From Pseudomonas syringae (GTDB lineage Bacteria; Pseudomonadota; Gammaproteobacteria; Pseudomonadales; Pseudomonadaceae): 64,000 bases of DNA. This document shows positions 32,963-42,106 of this stretch, one piece after another. Numbering within the stretch: the stretch's first letter is position 1; the number at the start of each line of letters is the position of its first letter. The translations under genes and the position numbers were made by a program. Where the stretch lies: contig NZ_LGSI01000050.1 in NCBI RefSeq assembly GCF_001698815.1, positions 248,001-312,000 of the forward strand, given 5' to 3'. Under the pieces are notes generated by a model. That model worked only from the letters and a program-made list of their open reading frames with translations. It ran no database searches and was not told the DNA's origin.

Positions 32963-33667
32963 ATGGAAATGTCTAGACAAGCAGAGCCGGTGTACCGCGA
33001 ACTGGCGGACACCTTGCGCAACGAACTGGACGGTTATCGCCCCGGGGATTATCTACCCGCCGAAATCCAGCTGGCCGCGCGCTTCGCCGTCAACCGCCAC
33101 ACCATTCGCCGGGCCATCGACGAACTGGTGCGAGAGGGCTGCGTGCTGCGCCGCCAGGGCAAGGGCACGCAAGTGCTGGAGCGTCGGTTGATTTACCCGG
33201 TGCAGGCCGACAGTGCCTACAGCCAGTCATTGTCGGCGCTGGGCCTGGGAGTTGAAGCAACGCTCTTGCATCGCAATGAATGCCTGGCGGCTGCCGAAGA
33301 TGCTCAACATCTGGGCGTGGCCGAACATGCGCCGCTGATCGAGCTGAACACCTTGCGCCGTCTTGACGGGCAGCCGGTCAGCCTGATCCGGCATCGTTTC
33401 TGTGCCAGCCGCAGTGAAATGCTTTCGGCCTATCGAAGCGGCTCATTGCGGCAGTACTTCGCTTCGCGCCAGTTGCCTTTGACGCGCATCCTGAGCCTGA
33501 TCGGCTCACGTTTGCCAAGCCGTGAAGAAGCCGGGCTTTTGATGATGCCCCGGCATTTACCGGTGCTCACGGTGCTCACCGTTTCTCGCGACGACGCCGG
33601 CAATCCGGTGGAACTGTCCCGTTCCACCAGCCGCTCCGACCGCTTCCAGTATCAGGTCATTACATGA
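32963..33667 (+). CDS. phnF: phosphonate metabolism GntR-family regulator
   Basis: A 234-residue GntR/HutC-type regulator. The winged HTH is at about residues 12-75 (LAARFAVNRHTIRRAIDEL) and the C-terminal UTRA ligand domain at about 90-230. PhnF proteins repress phn or phosphate-related genes. The ATG at 32963 has no ribosome-binding site at the normal distance, because it is preceded by a T-run, so translation may be low or structure-dependent. Its stop overlaps the phnG start. Confidence 0.9.
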   Translation: MEMSRQAEPVYRELADTLRNELDGYRPGDYLPAEIQLAARFAVNRHTIRRAIDELVREGCVLRRQGKGTQVLERRLIYPVQADSAYSQSLSALGLGVEATLLHRNECLAAAEDAQHLGVAEHAPLIELNTLRRLDGQPVSLIRHRFCASRSEMLSAYRSGSLRQYFASRQLPLTRILSLIGSRLPSREEAGLLMMPRHLPVLTVLTVSRDDAGNPVELSRSTSRSDRFQYQVIT

Positions 33668-34137
33668 TGGAGACGCCAGACATGAACCCTGAAAAAGACC
33701 CCGCCATCGTCGCTCGCCAGCGTTGGATCGGGCTGCTTGCCCGCGCCAGTGGCGACGACTTGAACCGCCATGAATCGGCCTTGCGCGACGCCGAATACCA
33801 ATTGATTCGCGCCCCGGAAATCGGCATGACTCTGGTCCGTGGCCGCATGGGCGGCACCGGCGCGCCGTTCAACGTCGGGGAAATGAGCGTGACCCGCTGC
33901 GTGGTGCGCCTCGCCGACGGGCGCACCGGTTTCAGTTATCTGGCCGGGCGCGACAAGGCACGGGCTGAACTGGCCGCCCTGGCCGACGCCCATCTGCAAG
34001 GCACGCAACAGCAGCACTGGCTCAACGAACTGATCGAGCCGCTGGCTCGCACTCAGGCCGCACGACGCGCCGAGCAAGACGCACAGACCGCCGCCAGCAA
34101 GGTGGAATTCTTTACCCTGGTCAGAGGAGAAGACTGA
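33664..34137 (+). CDS. phnG: C-P lyase core subunit PhnG
   Basis: A 157-residue protein of the PhnG family, part of the PhnGHIJ core complex that starts carbon-phosphorus bond cleavage. The conserved region RGRMGGTGAPFNVGEMSVTR is seen at about residues 59-78. The start overlaps the phnF stop by four bases (ATGA), and its stop overlaps the phnH start, so the core genes are translationally coupled. Confidence 0.93.
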   Translation: MMETPDMNPEKDPAIVARQRWIGLLARASGDDLNRHESALRDAEYQLIRAPEIGMTLVRGRMGGTGAPFNVGEMSVTRCVVRLADGRTGFSYLAGRDKARAELAALADAHLQGTQQQHWLNELIEPLARTQAARRAEQDAQTAASKVEFFTLVRGED

Positions 34138-34733
34138 TGAGCGCAACCCTTCTGCAACCGGCATTCGCCGATCCTGTGCTCGATGCGCAACGCAGTTTTC
34201 GTGCGGCGCTCAAGGCGCTGGCCGGTCCCGGCGTGATTCACCCTTTGCAGGCGGCGCAACAGCCACCGGCACTGCAAGGCCTGGCGTCGGCGACTCATGC
34301 ATTGTGTCTGGCGCTGTTGGATATCGACACGCCGTTGTGGCTGGCGCCAGCGTTTGATACGCCGGTCATTCGCGCCAACCTGACCTTCCATTGCGGCTGC
34401 CCGATTGTCAGCGAGCGGCAGAACGCACGCTTCGCCTTGCTCGATCACAGTCAGCTGCATGATCTGCACGGCTTCGATCTGGGCAACGACCGTTACCCTG
34501 ATCAATCCTGCACCTTGTTGATCCAGCTGCCGAGTCTGTCCGGCGGACCGCTGCTGAGCTGGCGCGGGCCGGGTATCCAAACGGAAAACCGCGTCGCGCT
34601 GCCGGTCAACGATGCGTTCTGGCAGGAGCGGGAAACCCACAACGATTTCCCCCGTGGCCTGGACGTGTTTTTCCTCGCCGGCAGTGACTTGCTCGGTTTG
34701 CCACGCAGCACTCGTGTGCAGGAGCGTGCCTGA
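34137..34733 (+). CDS. phnH: C-P lyase core subunit PhnH
   Basis: A 198-residue core subunit of the PhnGHIJ complex. It shows the family pattern of an N-terminal AFADPVLDAQRSFRAALKA and a central DTPLWLAPAF. PhnH has no known catalysis of its own and is structural. Overlaps of one base with both neighbours fit tight operon translation. Confidence 0.93.
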   Translation: MSATLLQPAFADPVLDAQRSFRAALKALAGPGVIHPLQAAQQPPALQGLASATHALCLALLDIDTPLWLAPAFDTPVIRANLTFHCGCPIVSERQNARFALLDHSQLHDLHGFDLGNDRYPDQSCTLLIQLPSLSGGPLLSWRGPGIQTENRVALPVNDAFWQERETHNDFPRGLDVFFLAGSDLLGLPRSTRVQERA

Positions 34734-35809
34734 TGTACGTCGCGGTCAAAGGTGGCGAACAAGCCATCGACAATGCCCACAAGCTGCTGGCGAAAAAGCG
34801 CCGGGGCGATACTTCCATTACCGAACTCAGCGTCGAGCAGATCCGCCAGCAATTGCCGCTGGCCGTGGCTCGGGTCATGACTGAAGGCTCGCTGTACGAC
34901 GAACAACTGGCGGCGCTGGCGATCAAGCAAGCGGCCGGAGACATGATTGAAGCGATCTTCCTGCTGCGGGCCTATCGCACCACGTTGCCGCGCTTCTGCG
35001 CCAGCTTGCCAATCGACACGTCAAACATGCAGCTCAACCGCCGCCTGTCAGCGACCTTCAAGGACGTACCGGGCGGGCAACTGCTCGGCCCGACCTTCGA
35101 TTACACCCACCGCCTGCTGGATTTCAGCCTGCTCGCCGAAGGTAACTATCCAGGTCCGCAGGTGCAGGAAGATGCGGCGCTGGCCCCTTGCCCGCGTGTG
35201 CTGGGCTTGCTTGCCAAGGAAGGTTTGATCAAGAACGAAGCGGATGACGGTGAAGCGGTTGCTGACATCACCCGCGAGCCGCTGGAATACCCGGCCACCC
35301 GCGCCCAGCGTTTGCAGGCGCTGGCCCGTGGCGACGAGGGCTTTCTATTGGCGTTGAGCTATTCGACCCAACGCGGTTATGGCCGCAATCACCCGTTCGC
35401 CGGGGAGATTCGTATCGGCGAAGTCGAGGTGTGGATCGAGCCCGAAGAACTGGGTTTCCCTATTTCCATCGGCACGCTGGAAGTCACCGAATGCGAAATG
35501 ATCAATCAGTTCGTCGGCTCCGGCACCGAGCAGCCGCAGTTCACTCGCGGTTACGGTCTGGCGTTCGGTCATGCAGAGCGCAAGGCCATGGCCATGGCGC
35601 TGGTGGACCGCTCGCTGCGTGCCGAGGAGTTCAACGAAGAGATCCAGTCACCGGCGCAGCAGGAAGAATTTGTTCTGGCCCACTGCGATAACGTCGAGGC
35701 CGCCGGTTTTGTCTCGCACCTGAAACTGCCGCACTACGTGGATTTCCAGTCCGAACTGGGGCTGATCCGCAAGTTGCGCGCACCTGCGCACAAGGAGCCG
35801 CACGCATGA
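34733..35809 (+). CDS. phnI: C-P lyase core subunit PhnI (nucleosidase)
   Basis: A 358-residue subunit that, in E. coli, transfers phosphonate to the ribose C1 of ATP with loss of adenine, together with PhnG, PhnH and PhnL. The N-terminus MYVAVKGGEQAIDNAH is the typical PhnI start. The block RGYGRNHPFAGEIRIGEVEV and the later HCDNVEAAGFVSHLKLPHYVDFQ, marked here for position only, are family features near residues 212 and 305. The length matches E. coli PhnI (354). Confidence 0.95.
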   Translation: MYVAVKGGEQAIDNAHKLLAKKRRGDTSITELSVEQIRQQLPLAVARVMTEGSLYDEQLAALAIKQAAGDMIEAIFLLRAYRTTLPRFCASLPIDTSNMQLNRRLSATFKDVPGGQLLGPTFDYTHRLLDFSLLAEGNYPGPQVQEDAALAPCPRVLGLLAKEGLIKNEADDGEAVADITREPLEYPATRAQRLQALARGDEGFLLALSYSTQRGYGRNHPFAGEIRIGEVEVWIEPEELGFPISIGTLEVTECEMINQFVGSGTEQPQFTRGYGLAFGHAERKAMAMALVDRSLRAEEFNEEIQSPAQQEEFVLAHCDNVEAAGFVSHLKLPHYVDFQSELGLIRKLRAPAHKEPHA

Positions 35810-36690
35810 ATGCCTATCAGACATCCCGACCGGCCCGACCGGAACCCGACGAAGCGTATAACTTCGCTTATCTCGACGAACAGACCAAGCGCATGATCCG
35901 TCGCGCCTTGCTCAAGGCCGTGGCGATTCCCGGTTACCAGGTGCCTTTCGGTGGCCGCGAGATGCCGTTGCCTTACGGCTGGGGCACTGGCGGCATGCAG
36001 TTGACGGCGGCGATCCTCGGCGCTGAAGACGTGCTCAAGGTCATCGATCAGGGCGCGGACGACACCACCAACGCAGTGTCGATCCGGCGTTTTTTCGGCC
36101 GCACCGCAGGCATCGCCACCACTGAGCGCACTCCAGAGGCGACCGTCATTCAGACTCGCCACCGAATTCCGGAAACCCCGTTGCATGCCGACCAGATTCT
36201 GGTTTATCAAGTGCCGATCCCCGAGCCATTGCGCTTTATCGAGCCTTCGGAAACCGAAACCCGGACCATGCACGCGCTCAACGATTACGGCGTGATGCAC
36301 GTGAAACTTTACGAGGACATCGCCACCTTCGGCCATATCGCCACCAGTTATGCATACCCGGTGATGGTCGATGAGCGCTACGTGATGGACCCGTCGCCGA
36401 TCCCGAAATTCGATAACCCCAAACTCGACATGAGCCCGGCCCTGATGTTGTTCGGTGCCGGTCGCGAGAAGCGCCTGTACGCGGTGCCGCCGTTCACCCG
36501 CGTGCAAAGCCTGGATTTCGAGGATCACCCGTTTCAGATCCAGAGCTGGGAGCACAACTGCGCGATTTGCGGCAGTCATGACTCTTACCTTGATGAGCTG
36601 ATCCTCGACGACGCGGGCACGCAAAGTTTTGTCTGTTCCGACACCGATTACTGCGCCCAGCGCGTTTTGCAGCAGGAGACCGGCCAATGA
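35806..36690 (+). CDS. phnJ: carbon-phosphorus lyase radical-SAM subunit PhnJ
   Basis: A 294-residue radical S-adenosylmethionine enzyme that breaks the C-P bond of ribose-phosphonate phosphate. Cysteines Cys252, Cys255, Cys277 and Cys283 have the same spacing as E. coli Cys241, Cys244, Cys266 and Cys272: three bind the 4Fe-4S cluster and one forms the thiyl radical. The N-terminal EAYNFAYLDEQTKRMIRR is typical. It overlaps phnI and phnK by four bases each. Confidence 0.96.
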   Translation: MNAYQTSRPARPEPDEAYNFAYLDEQTKRMIRRALLKAVAIPGYQVPFGGREMPLPYGWGTGGMQLTAAILGAEDVLKVIDQGADDTTNAVSIRRFFGRTAGIATTERTPEATVIQTRHRIPETPLHADQILVYQVPIPEPLRFIEPSETETRTMHALNDYGVMHVKLYEDIATFGHIATSYAYPVMVDERYVMDPSPIPKFDNPKLDMSPALMLFGAGREKRLYAVPPFTRVQSLDFEDHPFQIQSWEHNCAICGSHDSYLDELILDDAGTQSFVCSDTDYCAQRVLQQETGQ

Positions 36691-37505
36691 ACAGCGCACA
36701 AGCCGCACCGATCTTTCAGGCAAACCCTGACGCTGCATCGCCGCTGCTCAAGGTTCGCGGCCTGACGCGACTCTATGGCCCGGAGAAGGGCTGTCAGGAC
36801 GTCAATTTCGAGCTGTATCCCGGTGAAGTGCTGGGCATCGTCGGCGAGTCCGGTTCCGGTAAATCCACGTTGTTGTCGCTGCTCAGCGGACGTTGCCCAC
36901 CGGATCGTGGCGGTATCGACTATCGGCGCAAGGACGGCCATGTGCTGGACCTGTACAGCGCCAGCGAAGCCGAACGCCGCACCTTGCTGCGCACCGAGTG
37001 GGGCTTCGTCGAGCAGAATCCCCGGGATGGTCTGCGCATGGGCGTTTCGGCCGGGGCCAATATCGGCGAGCGCCTGATGGCCCAGGGCATGCGCAATTAT
37101 CAGCAACTGCGCGGGGCCGGGATCGACTGGCTGACACAGGTGGAAATCGACCCGCTGCGCATCGACGATTTGCCACGGACGTTTTCCGGCGGCATGCAGC
37201 AGCGCTTGCAGATCGCGCGCAATCTGGTGTCCAGCCCGCGTCTGATTTTCATGGATGAACCCACGGGCGGGCTCGATGTGTCGGTACAGGCGCGGCTGCT
37301 CGACCTGCTGCGCGGGCTGGTGCGTGAGCTGGATCTGGCGGTGGTGATTGTCACCCACGACCTGGCGGTGGCGCGGTTGCTGGCGGATCGGCTGATCGTG
37401 ATGCGTGCTTCACGGATCGTCGAAACCGGCCTGACCGACCAGATTCTCGACGACCCGCAGCATCCATATTCGCAGCTGCTGGTGTCTTCGGTGCTGCAAC
37501 CGTGA
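36687..37505 (+). CDS. phnK: C-P lyase ATP-binding subunit PhnK
   Basis: A 272-residue ABC-type ATPase (not a transporter subunit) that binds the PhnGHIJ core. It has Walker A GESGSGKS, the signature FSGGMQQRLQIARNLV and Walker B LIFMDEPTGGLD. It resembles oligopeptide transporter ATPases but lacks their C-terminal cysteine region. Confidence 0.94.
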   Translation: MNSAQAAPIFQANPDAASPLLKVRGLTRLYGPEKGCQDVNFELYPGEVLGIVGESGSGKSTLLSLLSGRCPPDRGGIDYRRKDGHVLDLYSASEAERRTLLRTEWGFVEQNPRDGLRMGVSAGANIGERLMAQGMRNYQQLRGAGIDWLTQVEIDPLRIDDLPRTFSGGMQQRLQIARNLVSSPRLIFMDEPTGGLDVSVQARLLDLLRGLVRELDLAVVIVTHDLAVARLLADRLIVMRASRIVETGLTDQILDDPQHPYSQLLVSSVLQP

Positions 37506-37518
37506 AGCGACTTTTGGG

Positions 37519-38244
37519 ATGAGCCTGATGAATACCCTGATCGAGGTCCGCGACCTCTCGAAGACTTTCACCCTGCATCAACAAAACGGCGTGGTGCTCA
37601 ACGTGCTGCGCGGCCTGAATTTTTCGGTGCGTGGCGGCGAATGCCTGGTTCTCAACGGGCATTCCGGTGCGGGCAAGAGCACCTTGTTGCGCACGTTGTA
37701 CGGCAATTATCTTCCGGCAGGCGGCAGCATTCGGGTGCAGCATGAAGGGCAGCCGCTGGAACTGGTGGGTGCCGAACCGCGGCAAGTGCTGGCGGTACGG
37801 CGGCAAACCCTGGGTTATGTCAGCCAGTTTCTGCGCGTGATTCCAAGGGTCTGCGCCCTCGACGTGGTGATGGAACCGGCGCTGGCCCGAGGCTGGAACA
37901 AAGTCGAGGCCAAGGCCCGTGCCGAACTGCTGCTGACGCGCTTGAACATTCCGCAGCGTTTGTGGCAACTGGCACCGGGAACGTTCTCCGGCGGCGAGCA
38001 GCAACGGATCAATATCGCCCGGGGTTTCATGGTGCCCTGGCCAGTGATGCTGCTGGACGAACCGACGGCTTCGCTGGATGACACCAACGGCCAGGTGGTG
38101 CTGGAACTGATCAACGAAGCCAAGCAGGCCGGAGCCGCGCTGATCGGTATCTTCCACGACCGTACCGCTCGCGAAGCCGTCGCTGACCGCCATTTGAACA
38201 TGACCCCACTGGAACTCACCGCCAAGGAGTTGCTGCAATGCTGA
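37519..38244 (+). CDS. phnL: C-P lyase ATP-binding subunit PhnL
   Basis: A 241-residue second ABC-type ATPase of the C-P lyase machinery. It has Walker A GHSGAGKS, the signature FSGGEQQRI and Walker B VMLLDEPTASLD. In E. coli it is needed for the nucleosidase step with PhnGHI. A short 13-base gap follows phnK, and its stop overlaps the phnM start by seven bases. Confidence 0.94.
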   Translation: MSLMNTLIEVRDLSKTFTLHQQNGVVLNVLRGLNFSVRGGECLVLNGHSGAGKSTLLRTLYGNYLPAGGSIRVQHEGQPLELVGAEPRQVLAVRRQTLGYVSQFLRVIPRVCALDVVMEPALARGWNKVEAKARAELLLTRLNIPQRLWQLAPGTFSGGEQQRINIARGFMVPWPVMLLDEPTASLDDTNGQVVLELINEAKQAGAALIGIFHDRTAREAVADRHLNMTPLELTAKELLQC

Positions 38245-39383
38245 CTGAACAGATTCTGACCAACGCCCAGGTAGTCGGCGCCGAACAGGTATTTCTTGGC
38301 ACCGTGGTGTTGCGCAACGGCCTGATTGCCGAGGTCAGCGAAGGGCGCAGCAGGCTGCCCCAGGCGCAAGACCTGCACGGCGACTATTTGCTGCCGGGCC
38401 TGGTGGAGCTGCATACCGACAACCTCGAAAAACATCTGTCGCCGCGCCCCGGCGTGGACTGGCCGTCGGCATCGGCGGTGCTCAGTCACGACGCGCAAAT
38501 CATCTCGTCCGGCATCACCACCGTGTTTGACGCGCTGTCCATTGGCGACGTGAACCCCAAGGGCAAGCGCATGCAGCAACTGCCCGCGATGCTCGAAGCC
38601 ATTGCTGCAGCCAACGCGGCCGGGCTGACCCGCGCCGAGCACCGTTTGCACTTGCGCTGTGAAGTCTGCCATCCGGATACCTTGAGCGTGTTCCGCGATC
38701 TGGTGGAGCAGCCGCTGGTCCAGTTGGTGTCGGTGATGGACCATTCGCCGGGCCAGCGCCAGTTCGCTCTGGAGTCCAAGTACCGCGAGTACTACATGGG
38801 TAAGTACCACCTGAGCACGGCGCAGATGGACGAATTCATCGTCGAACAGGTCGCCAACTCCCGGAAATACAGCGACAGCTATCGGCGTGCCATCGTCGAA
38901 GATTGCCTGGCGCGGGGCTTGTCGGTGGCCAGTCACGACGACGCCACGTTGGCCCATGTCGAGGAGTCGGCCCGTTACGGGATGACCATCGCCGAGTTTC
39001 CCACTACGCTGGAAGCGGCCGAGGGCTGTCGGCGGTTGGGCATGAGTGTGCTGATGGGCGCGCCGAATGTGGTGCGCGGCGGTTCGCACTCGGGCAACGT
39101 CGCGGCGGCGGGTCTGGCCAAAGTAGGGCTACTGGATATTCTCTCCAGCGACTACTATCCGGCCAGCCTGTTGCAGGCCGCGTTCGCGCTGGCCGATCAG
39201 GTGCCAAATTGCTCGCTGCCTCAGGCGGTGAATATGGTCAGTCGAGCGCCGGCGATTGCGGCGGGGCTGGATGATCGGGGCGAAATTCGTATCGGGTTGC
39301 GCGCTGACCTGGTTCATGTCCGGACTCAGGACGCGCTGCCGGTGATTCAACACGTGTGGCGGCAAGGCAAGAGGGTGTATTGA
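38238..39383 (+). CDS. phnM: alpha-D-ribose 1-methylphosphonate 5-triphosphate diphosphatase
   Basis: A 381-residue amidohydrolase-fold enzyme that removes pyrophosphate from the triphosphate intermediate of the C-P lyase pathway. Metal-binding histidines are seen in HTDNLEKH near residue 59 and in SHDDATLAH near 234. The sequence LPGLVELHTDN is the family start of the barrel. The stop TGA shares one base with the phnN start. Confidence 0.94.
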   Translation: MLTEQILTNAQVVGAEQVFLGTVVLRNGLIAEVSEGRSRLPQAQDLHGDYLLPGLVELHTDNLEKHLSPRPGVDWPSASAVLSHDAQIISSGITTVFDALSIGDVNPKGKRMQQLPAMLEAIAAANAAGLTRAEHRLHLRCEVCHPDTLSVFRDLVEQPLVQLVSVMDHSPGQRQFALESKYREYYMGKYHLSTAQMDEFIVEQVANSRKYSDSYRRAIVEDCLARGLSVASHDDATLAHVEESARYGMTIAEFPTTLEAAEGCRRLGMSVLMGAPNVVRGGSHSGNVAAAGLAKVGLLDILSSDYYPASLLQAAFALADQVPNCSLPQAVNMVSRAPAIAAGLDDRGEIRIGLRADLVHVRTQDALPVIQHVWRQGKRVY

Positions 39384-39949
39384 TGGTTGGCAGGTTGATC
39401 TATCTCATCGGACCGTCCGGTTCGGGCAAGGACAGCCTGCTGGACGCGGCACGCGATGAGCTGGCAAGGCGCGGCTGTCGAATCGTGCGCCGGGTCATCA
39501 CCCGTTCGGCGGAAGCCGTCGGCGAGGCGGCGCAAGCGGTGAGTGTCGAGCAATTTACGGCGATGCAGGCGCAGGGCGAATTCGCCTTGAGCTGGCAGGC
39601 CAACGGCTTGCATTACGGTATTCCCAAAGAGATCGACGAATGGCTGGCGCAAGGCTCCGACGTGCTGATCAACGGTTCGCGGGGCTATCTGCCTCAGGCG
39701 CGACAACGTTATCCCAATTTGCTGGTGGTGCTGCTGACCGTCAGCGAACAGGCTTTGCGTCAGCGGTTGCTGGCGCGGGGCAGGGAATCGGTGGCTGAAA
39801 TCGAAGCGCGGTTGCAGCGCAACGCGGAATTCGCCGGTGCCGTGCAAGCGTCGGCTCCAGGGGTTTTTGTCCTGGATAACTCTGGCGCGCTTGAACACAG
39901 CGTCGAACAGTTGATCCAGCGCATCGCCCGCGAGCACGCATGCGCCTGA
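39383..39949 (+). CDS. phnN: ribose 1,5-bisphosphokinase
   Basis: A 188-residue kinase that converts ribose 1,5-bisphosphate to PRPP, the last step of the C-P lyase pathway. The P-loop GPSGSGKDS lies near the N-terminus and the guanylate-kinase-like fold is evident (RVITRSAE, later RLLARGRES). The ATG at 39383, overlapping the phnM stop, is preferred to the ORF start inside phnM. Confidence 0.93.
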   Translation: MVGRLIYLIGPSGSGKDSLLDAARDELARRGCRIVRRVITRSAEAVGEAAQAVSVEQFTAMQAQGEFALSWQANGLHYGIPKEIDEWLAQGSDVLINGSRGYLPQARQRYPNLLVVLLTVSEQALRQRLLARGRESVAEIEARLQRNAEFAGAVQASAPGVFVLDNSGALEHSVEQLIQRIAREHACA

Positions 39950-40689
39950 CCTTACTGGGCACCGGTGACGCCCGGCAAGTGCCGGTTTACGGCTGCCAAT
40001 GCGCGGCCTGTGGACTGGCGCATACCGACCAGCGCTTTCGGCGGCTGCCGTGCAGCGCACTGATCGAATGCGGCGATCAGCGCTGGTTGGTCGACAGCGG
40101 TCTGACCGACCTCACCGAGCGATTCCCGCCGCGCAGCCTGAACGGCATTCTGCAAACCCATTACCACGCCGATCACTCGCAGGGTTTGCTGCATCTGCGC
40201 TGGGGCCAGGGACTGGTCATTCCGGTGCACGGCCCGGTGGACCCGGAAGGTTTGTCTGATCTGTACAAACATCCGGGCATTCTGGATTTCAGCCAGCCTT
40301 TCATTGAGTTTGAAGCCCGTCAGCTCGGTGCCTTGAGCGTGACGGCGTTACCGCTGCTGCATTCCAAACCGACGCTCGGTTACCTGCTGCAAGGGGAAGG
40401 ACGACGCGTCGCGTACCTCACCGACACCGTCGGCCTGCCCGAAGCGACCTTCGCTTATCTGCAACGTGAATCGCTGGATGCGTTGATCCTCGACTGCTCC
40501 ATGCCGCCGCAGCCGCAGACCCCACGTAACCACAACGACCTGAACCTGGCCCTGGATATCATCGACCGTCTGCAACCTGCCAAGGCGGTGCTGACCCATG
40601 TCGGGCATACGCTGGATGCGTGGTTGATCGAGCATGAAAGCGAGTTGCCGGAGGGTGTCGCTGTGGGGCGGGATGGAATGGCTATCTGA
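39940..40689 (+). CDS. phnP: phosphoribosyl 1,2-cyclic phosphate phosphodiesterase
   Basis: A 249-residue metallo-beta-lactamase-fold phosphodiesterase that opens the cyclic phosphate made by PhnJ. The metal motif HYHADHSQG is present. The N-terminal CQCAACGLAH segment matches the cysteine-rich zinc loop of PhnP, and later metal ligands follow (LTDTVG, THVGH). It is the last gene of the operon; no phnO acetyltransferase gene follows. Confidence 0.94.
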   Translation: MRLTLLGTGDARQVPVYGCQCAACGLAHTDQRFRRLPCSALIECGDQRWLVDSGLTDLTERFPPRSLNGILQTHYHADHSQGLLHLRWGQGLVIPVHGPVDPEGLSDLYKHPGILDFSQPFIEFEARQLGALSVTALPLLHSKPTLGYLLQGEGRRVAYLTDTVGLPEATFAYLQRESLDALILDCSMPPQPQTPRNHNDLNLALDIIDRLQPAKAVLTHVGHTLDAWLIEHESELPEGVAVGRDGMAI

Positions 40690-40753
40690 CTCACGCCGTA
40701 GGAGATCCCTCGTCGTCCAGACGCCGCGCTGTCGCGCAGCAAACACTAGCCCT

Positions 40754-40841
40754 GTTGGAGCGAGGCTTGCCCGCGAAGAACGATGACTTGGTAGAACTGG
40801 GTCTCCGAGGCGTCTGATTCGCGGGCAAGCCTCGCTCCAAC
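40754..40841. repeat. inverted REP pair at end of phn operon
   Basis: GTTGGAGCGAGGCTTGCCCGCG faces CGCGGGCAAGCCTCGCTCCAAC about 65 bases after phnP. The remaining gap up to 41074 should carry the promoter of the hydrolase gene; I recognise no motif there. Confidence 0.8.
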
Positions 40842-41074
40842 GAACATTTCACCTCAATGGTTGTGCGTTGTTTGATGAGAGCGAACTTATTGGCGAGGCG
40901 CAGGTTCTGCGAACTCGGTAATACACTCTCGCGAACAATTTCGTTCCTGCGAAAGCGGGCGGCAACCACCCATCAAATACCGCACATATGTTCAATGCCT
41001 GCGCCTCATTCGCGTCTAGTCTCTTTCCTCACGTCTTCGCATCTCCCATCGCTTCATCACCTGAGGAATATCCA

Positions 41075-41896
41075 ATGAGCCTGTTGAAAGTCAAAGATGG
41101 CACCGAGATTTTTTACAAGGATTGGGGCACCGGCCAGCCCATCGTGTTCTCTCATGGCTGGCCGCTGGATGCCGATGCGTGGGATGCGCAGATGGTTTTC
41201 CTGGGTGCACAGGGTTATCGCGTGATTGCTCACGACCGTCGCGGTCATGGCCGTTCGGGTCAGTCGTGGGAAGGCAACGAGATGAACACCTACGCTGACG
41301 ACCTGGCGGAGCTGTTCGAAGCACTGGATTTGAAAGACGCGATCATGATCGGTCACTCCACCGGCGGTGGTGAAGTGGCGCGTTACCTTGGGCGCCATGG
41401 CACTTCACGGGTTGCCAAGGCTGTGCTGATCGGCGCTGTGCCGCCGTTGATGCTCAAGACCGAGGCGAATCCGGAAGGCTTGCCGATTGATGTGTTCGAC
41501 GGTATTCGCGCTGGCACACTCGGCAACCGCTCGCAGTTCTTCAAGGACCTGGCCGTGCCGTTCTTCGGCTTCAACCGCGACGGTGCAAAAGTGGAGCAGG
41601 GCACCATCGACGCGTTCTGGTTCATGGGCATGCTTGGTTCGATCAAAGGCGAGCTGGACTGCATCAAGGCCTTCTCGGAAACCGACTTCACCGAAGACCT
41701 GCAGAAAATCGACATTCCGACGCTGATTCTGCATGGCGACGACGACCAGATCGTGCCGATCAAGGCCTCGGCGCTGCGCAGCGCCGAGTTGGTCAAGGGC
41801 TCGACCCTGAAAATCATCCCCGGCGCACCCCACGGCCTGTGCACGACCTTGGCCGATGAGGTCAACCAGGTGTTGCTGGCGTTTATCAAAGGGTAA
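41075..41896 (+). CDS. alpha/beta hydrolase, non-haem chloroperoxidase-like
   Basis: A 273-residue alpha/beta hydrolase of the cofactor-free haloperoxidase/arylesterase group. The catalytic triad is visible as Ser95 in GHSTGG, Asp224 in HGDDDQIVP and His253 in GAPHGL. The N-terminal oxyanion HGWPLDADAWD is typical. Such enzymes hydrolyse esters and can make peracids in vitro. The physiological substrate is unknown. The ATG at 41075 with GAGGA upstream is chosen over a longer ORF reading. Confidence 0.88.
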   Translation: MSLLKVKDGTEIFYKDWGTGQPIVFSHGWPLDADAWDAQMVFLGAQGYRVIAHDRRGHGRSGQSWEGNEMNTYADDLAELFEALDLKDAIMIGHSTGGGEVARYLGRHGTSRVAKAVLIGAVPPLMLKTEANPEGLPIDVFDGIRAGTLGNRSQFFKDLAVPFFGFNRDGAKVEQGTIDAFWFMGMLGSIKGELDCIKAFSETDFTEDLQKIDIPTLILHGDDDQIVPIKASALRSAELVKGSTLKIIPGAPHGLCTTLADEVNQVLLAFIKG

Positions 41897-41914
41897 GCAT
41901 CAAATGGAAATCCG

Positions 41915-42017
41915 GTAGGAGGGGACTTGTCCCCGAATACGTCAGCTCAGGCGACGCCAAATGTTCGGATTCTCTCGTCGCATGGGCAATTGCATTCGGG
42001 GACAAGTCCCCTCCTAC
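41915..42017. repeat. inverted repeat pair, GGGGACTTGTCCCC family
   Basis: GTAGGAGGGGACTTGTCCCC faces GGGGACAAGTCCCCTCCTAC. It is a distinct REP-like family found once in the window, located between the hydrolase and efflux operons. Confidence 0.8.
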
Positions 42018-42106
42018 AGGTATTCATTTATTTGAGTCACGCCCCCACACAACCAAAAGCCCCGCCAACCAGAACGGTCAGCAGGGTTCCGGCTGAAATA
42101 CTGAAC

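Noticed and set aside
41915..42017. Possible CRISPR-like repeat pair
   Set aside because: Only two arms that are inverted to each other, with no regular spacers; a REP-type pair explains them.
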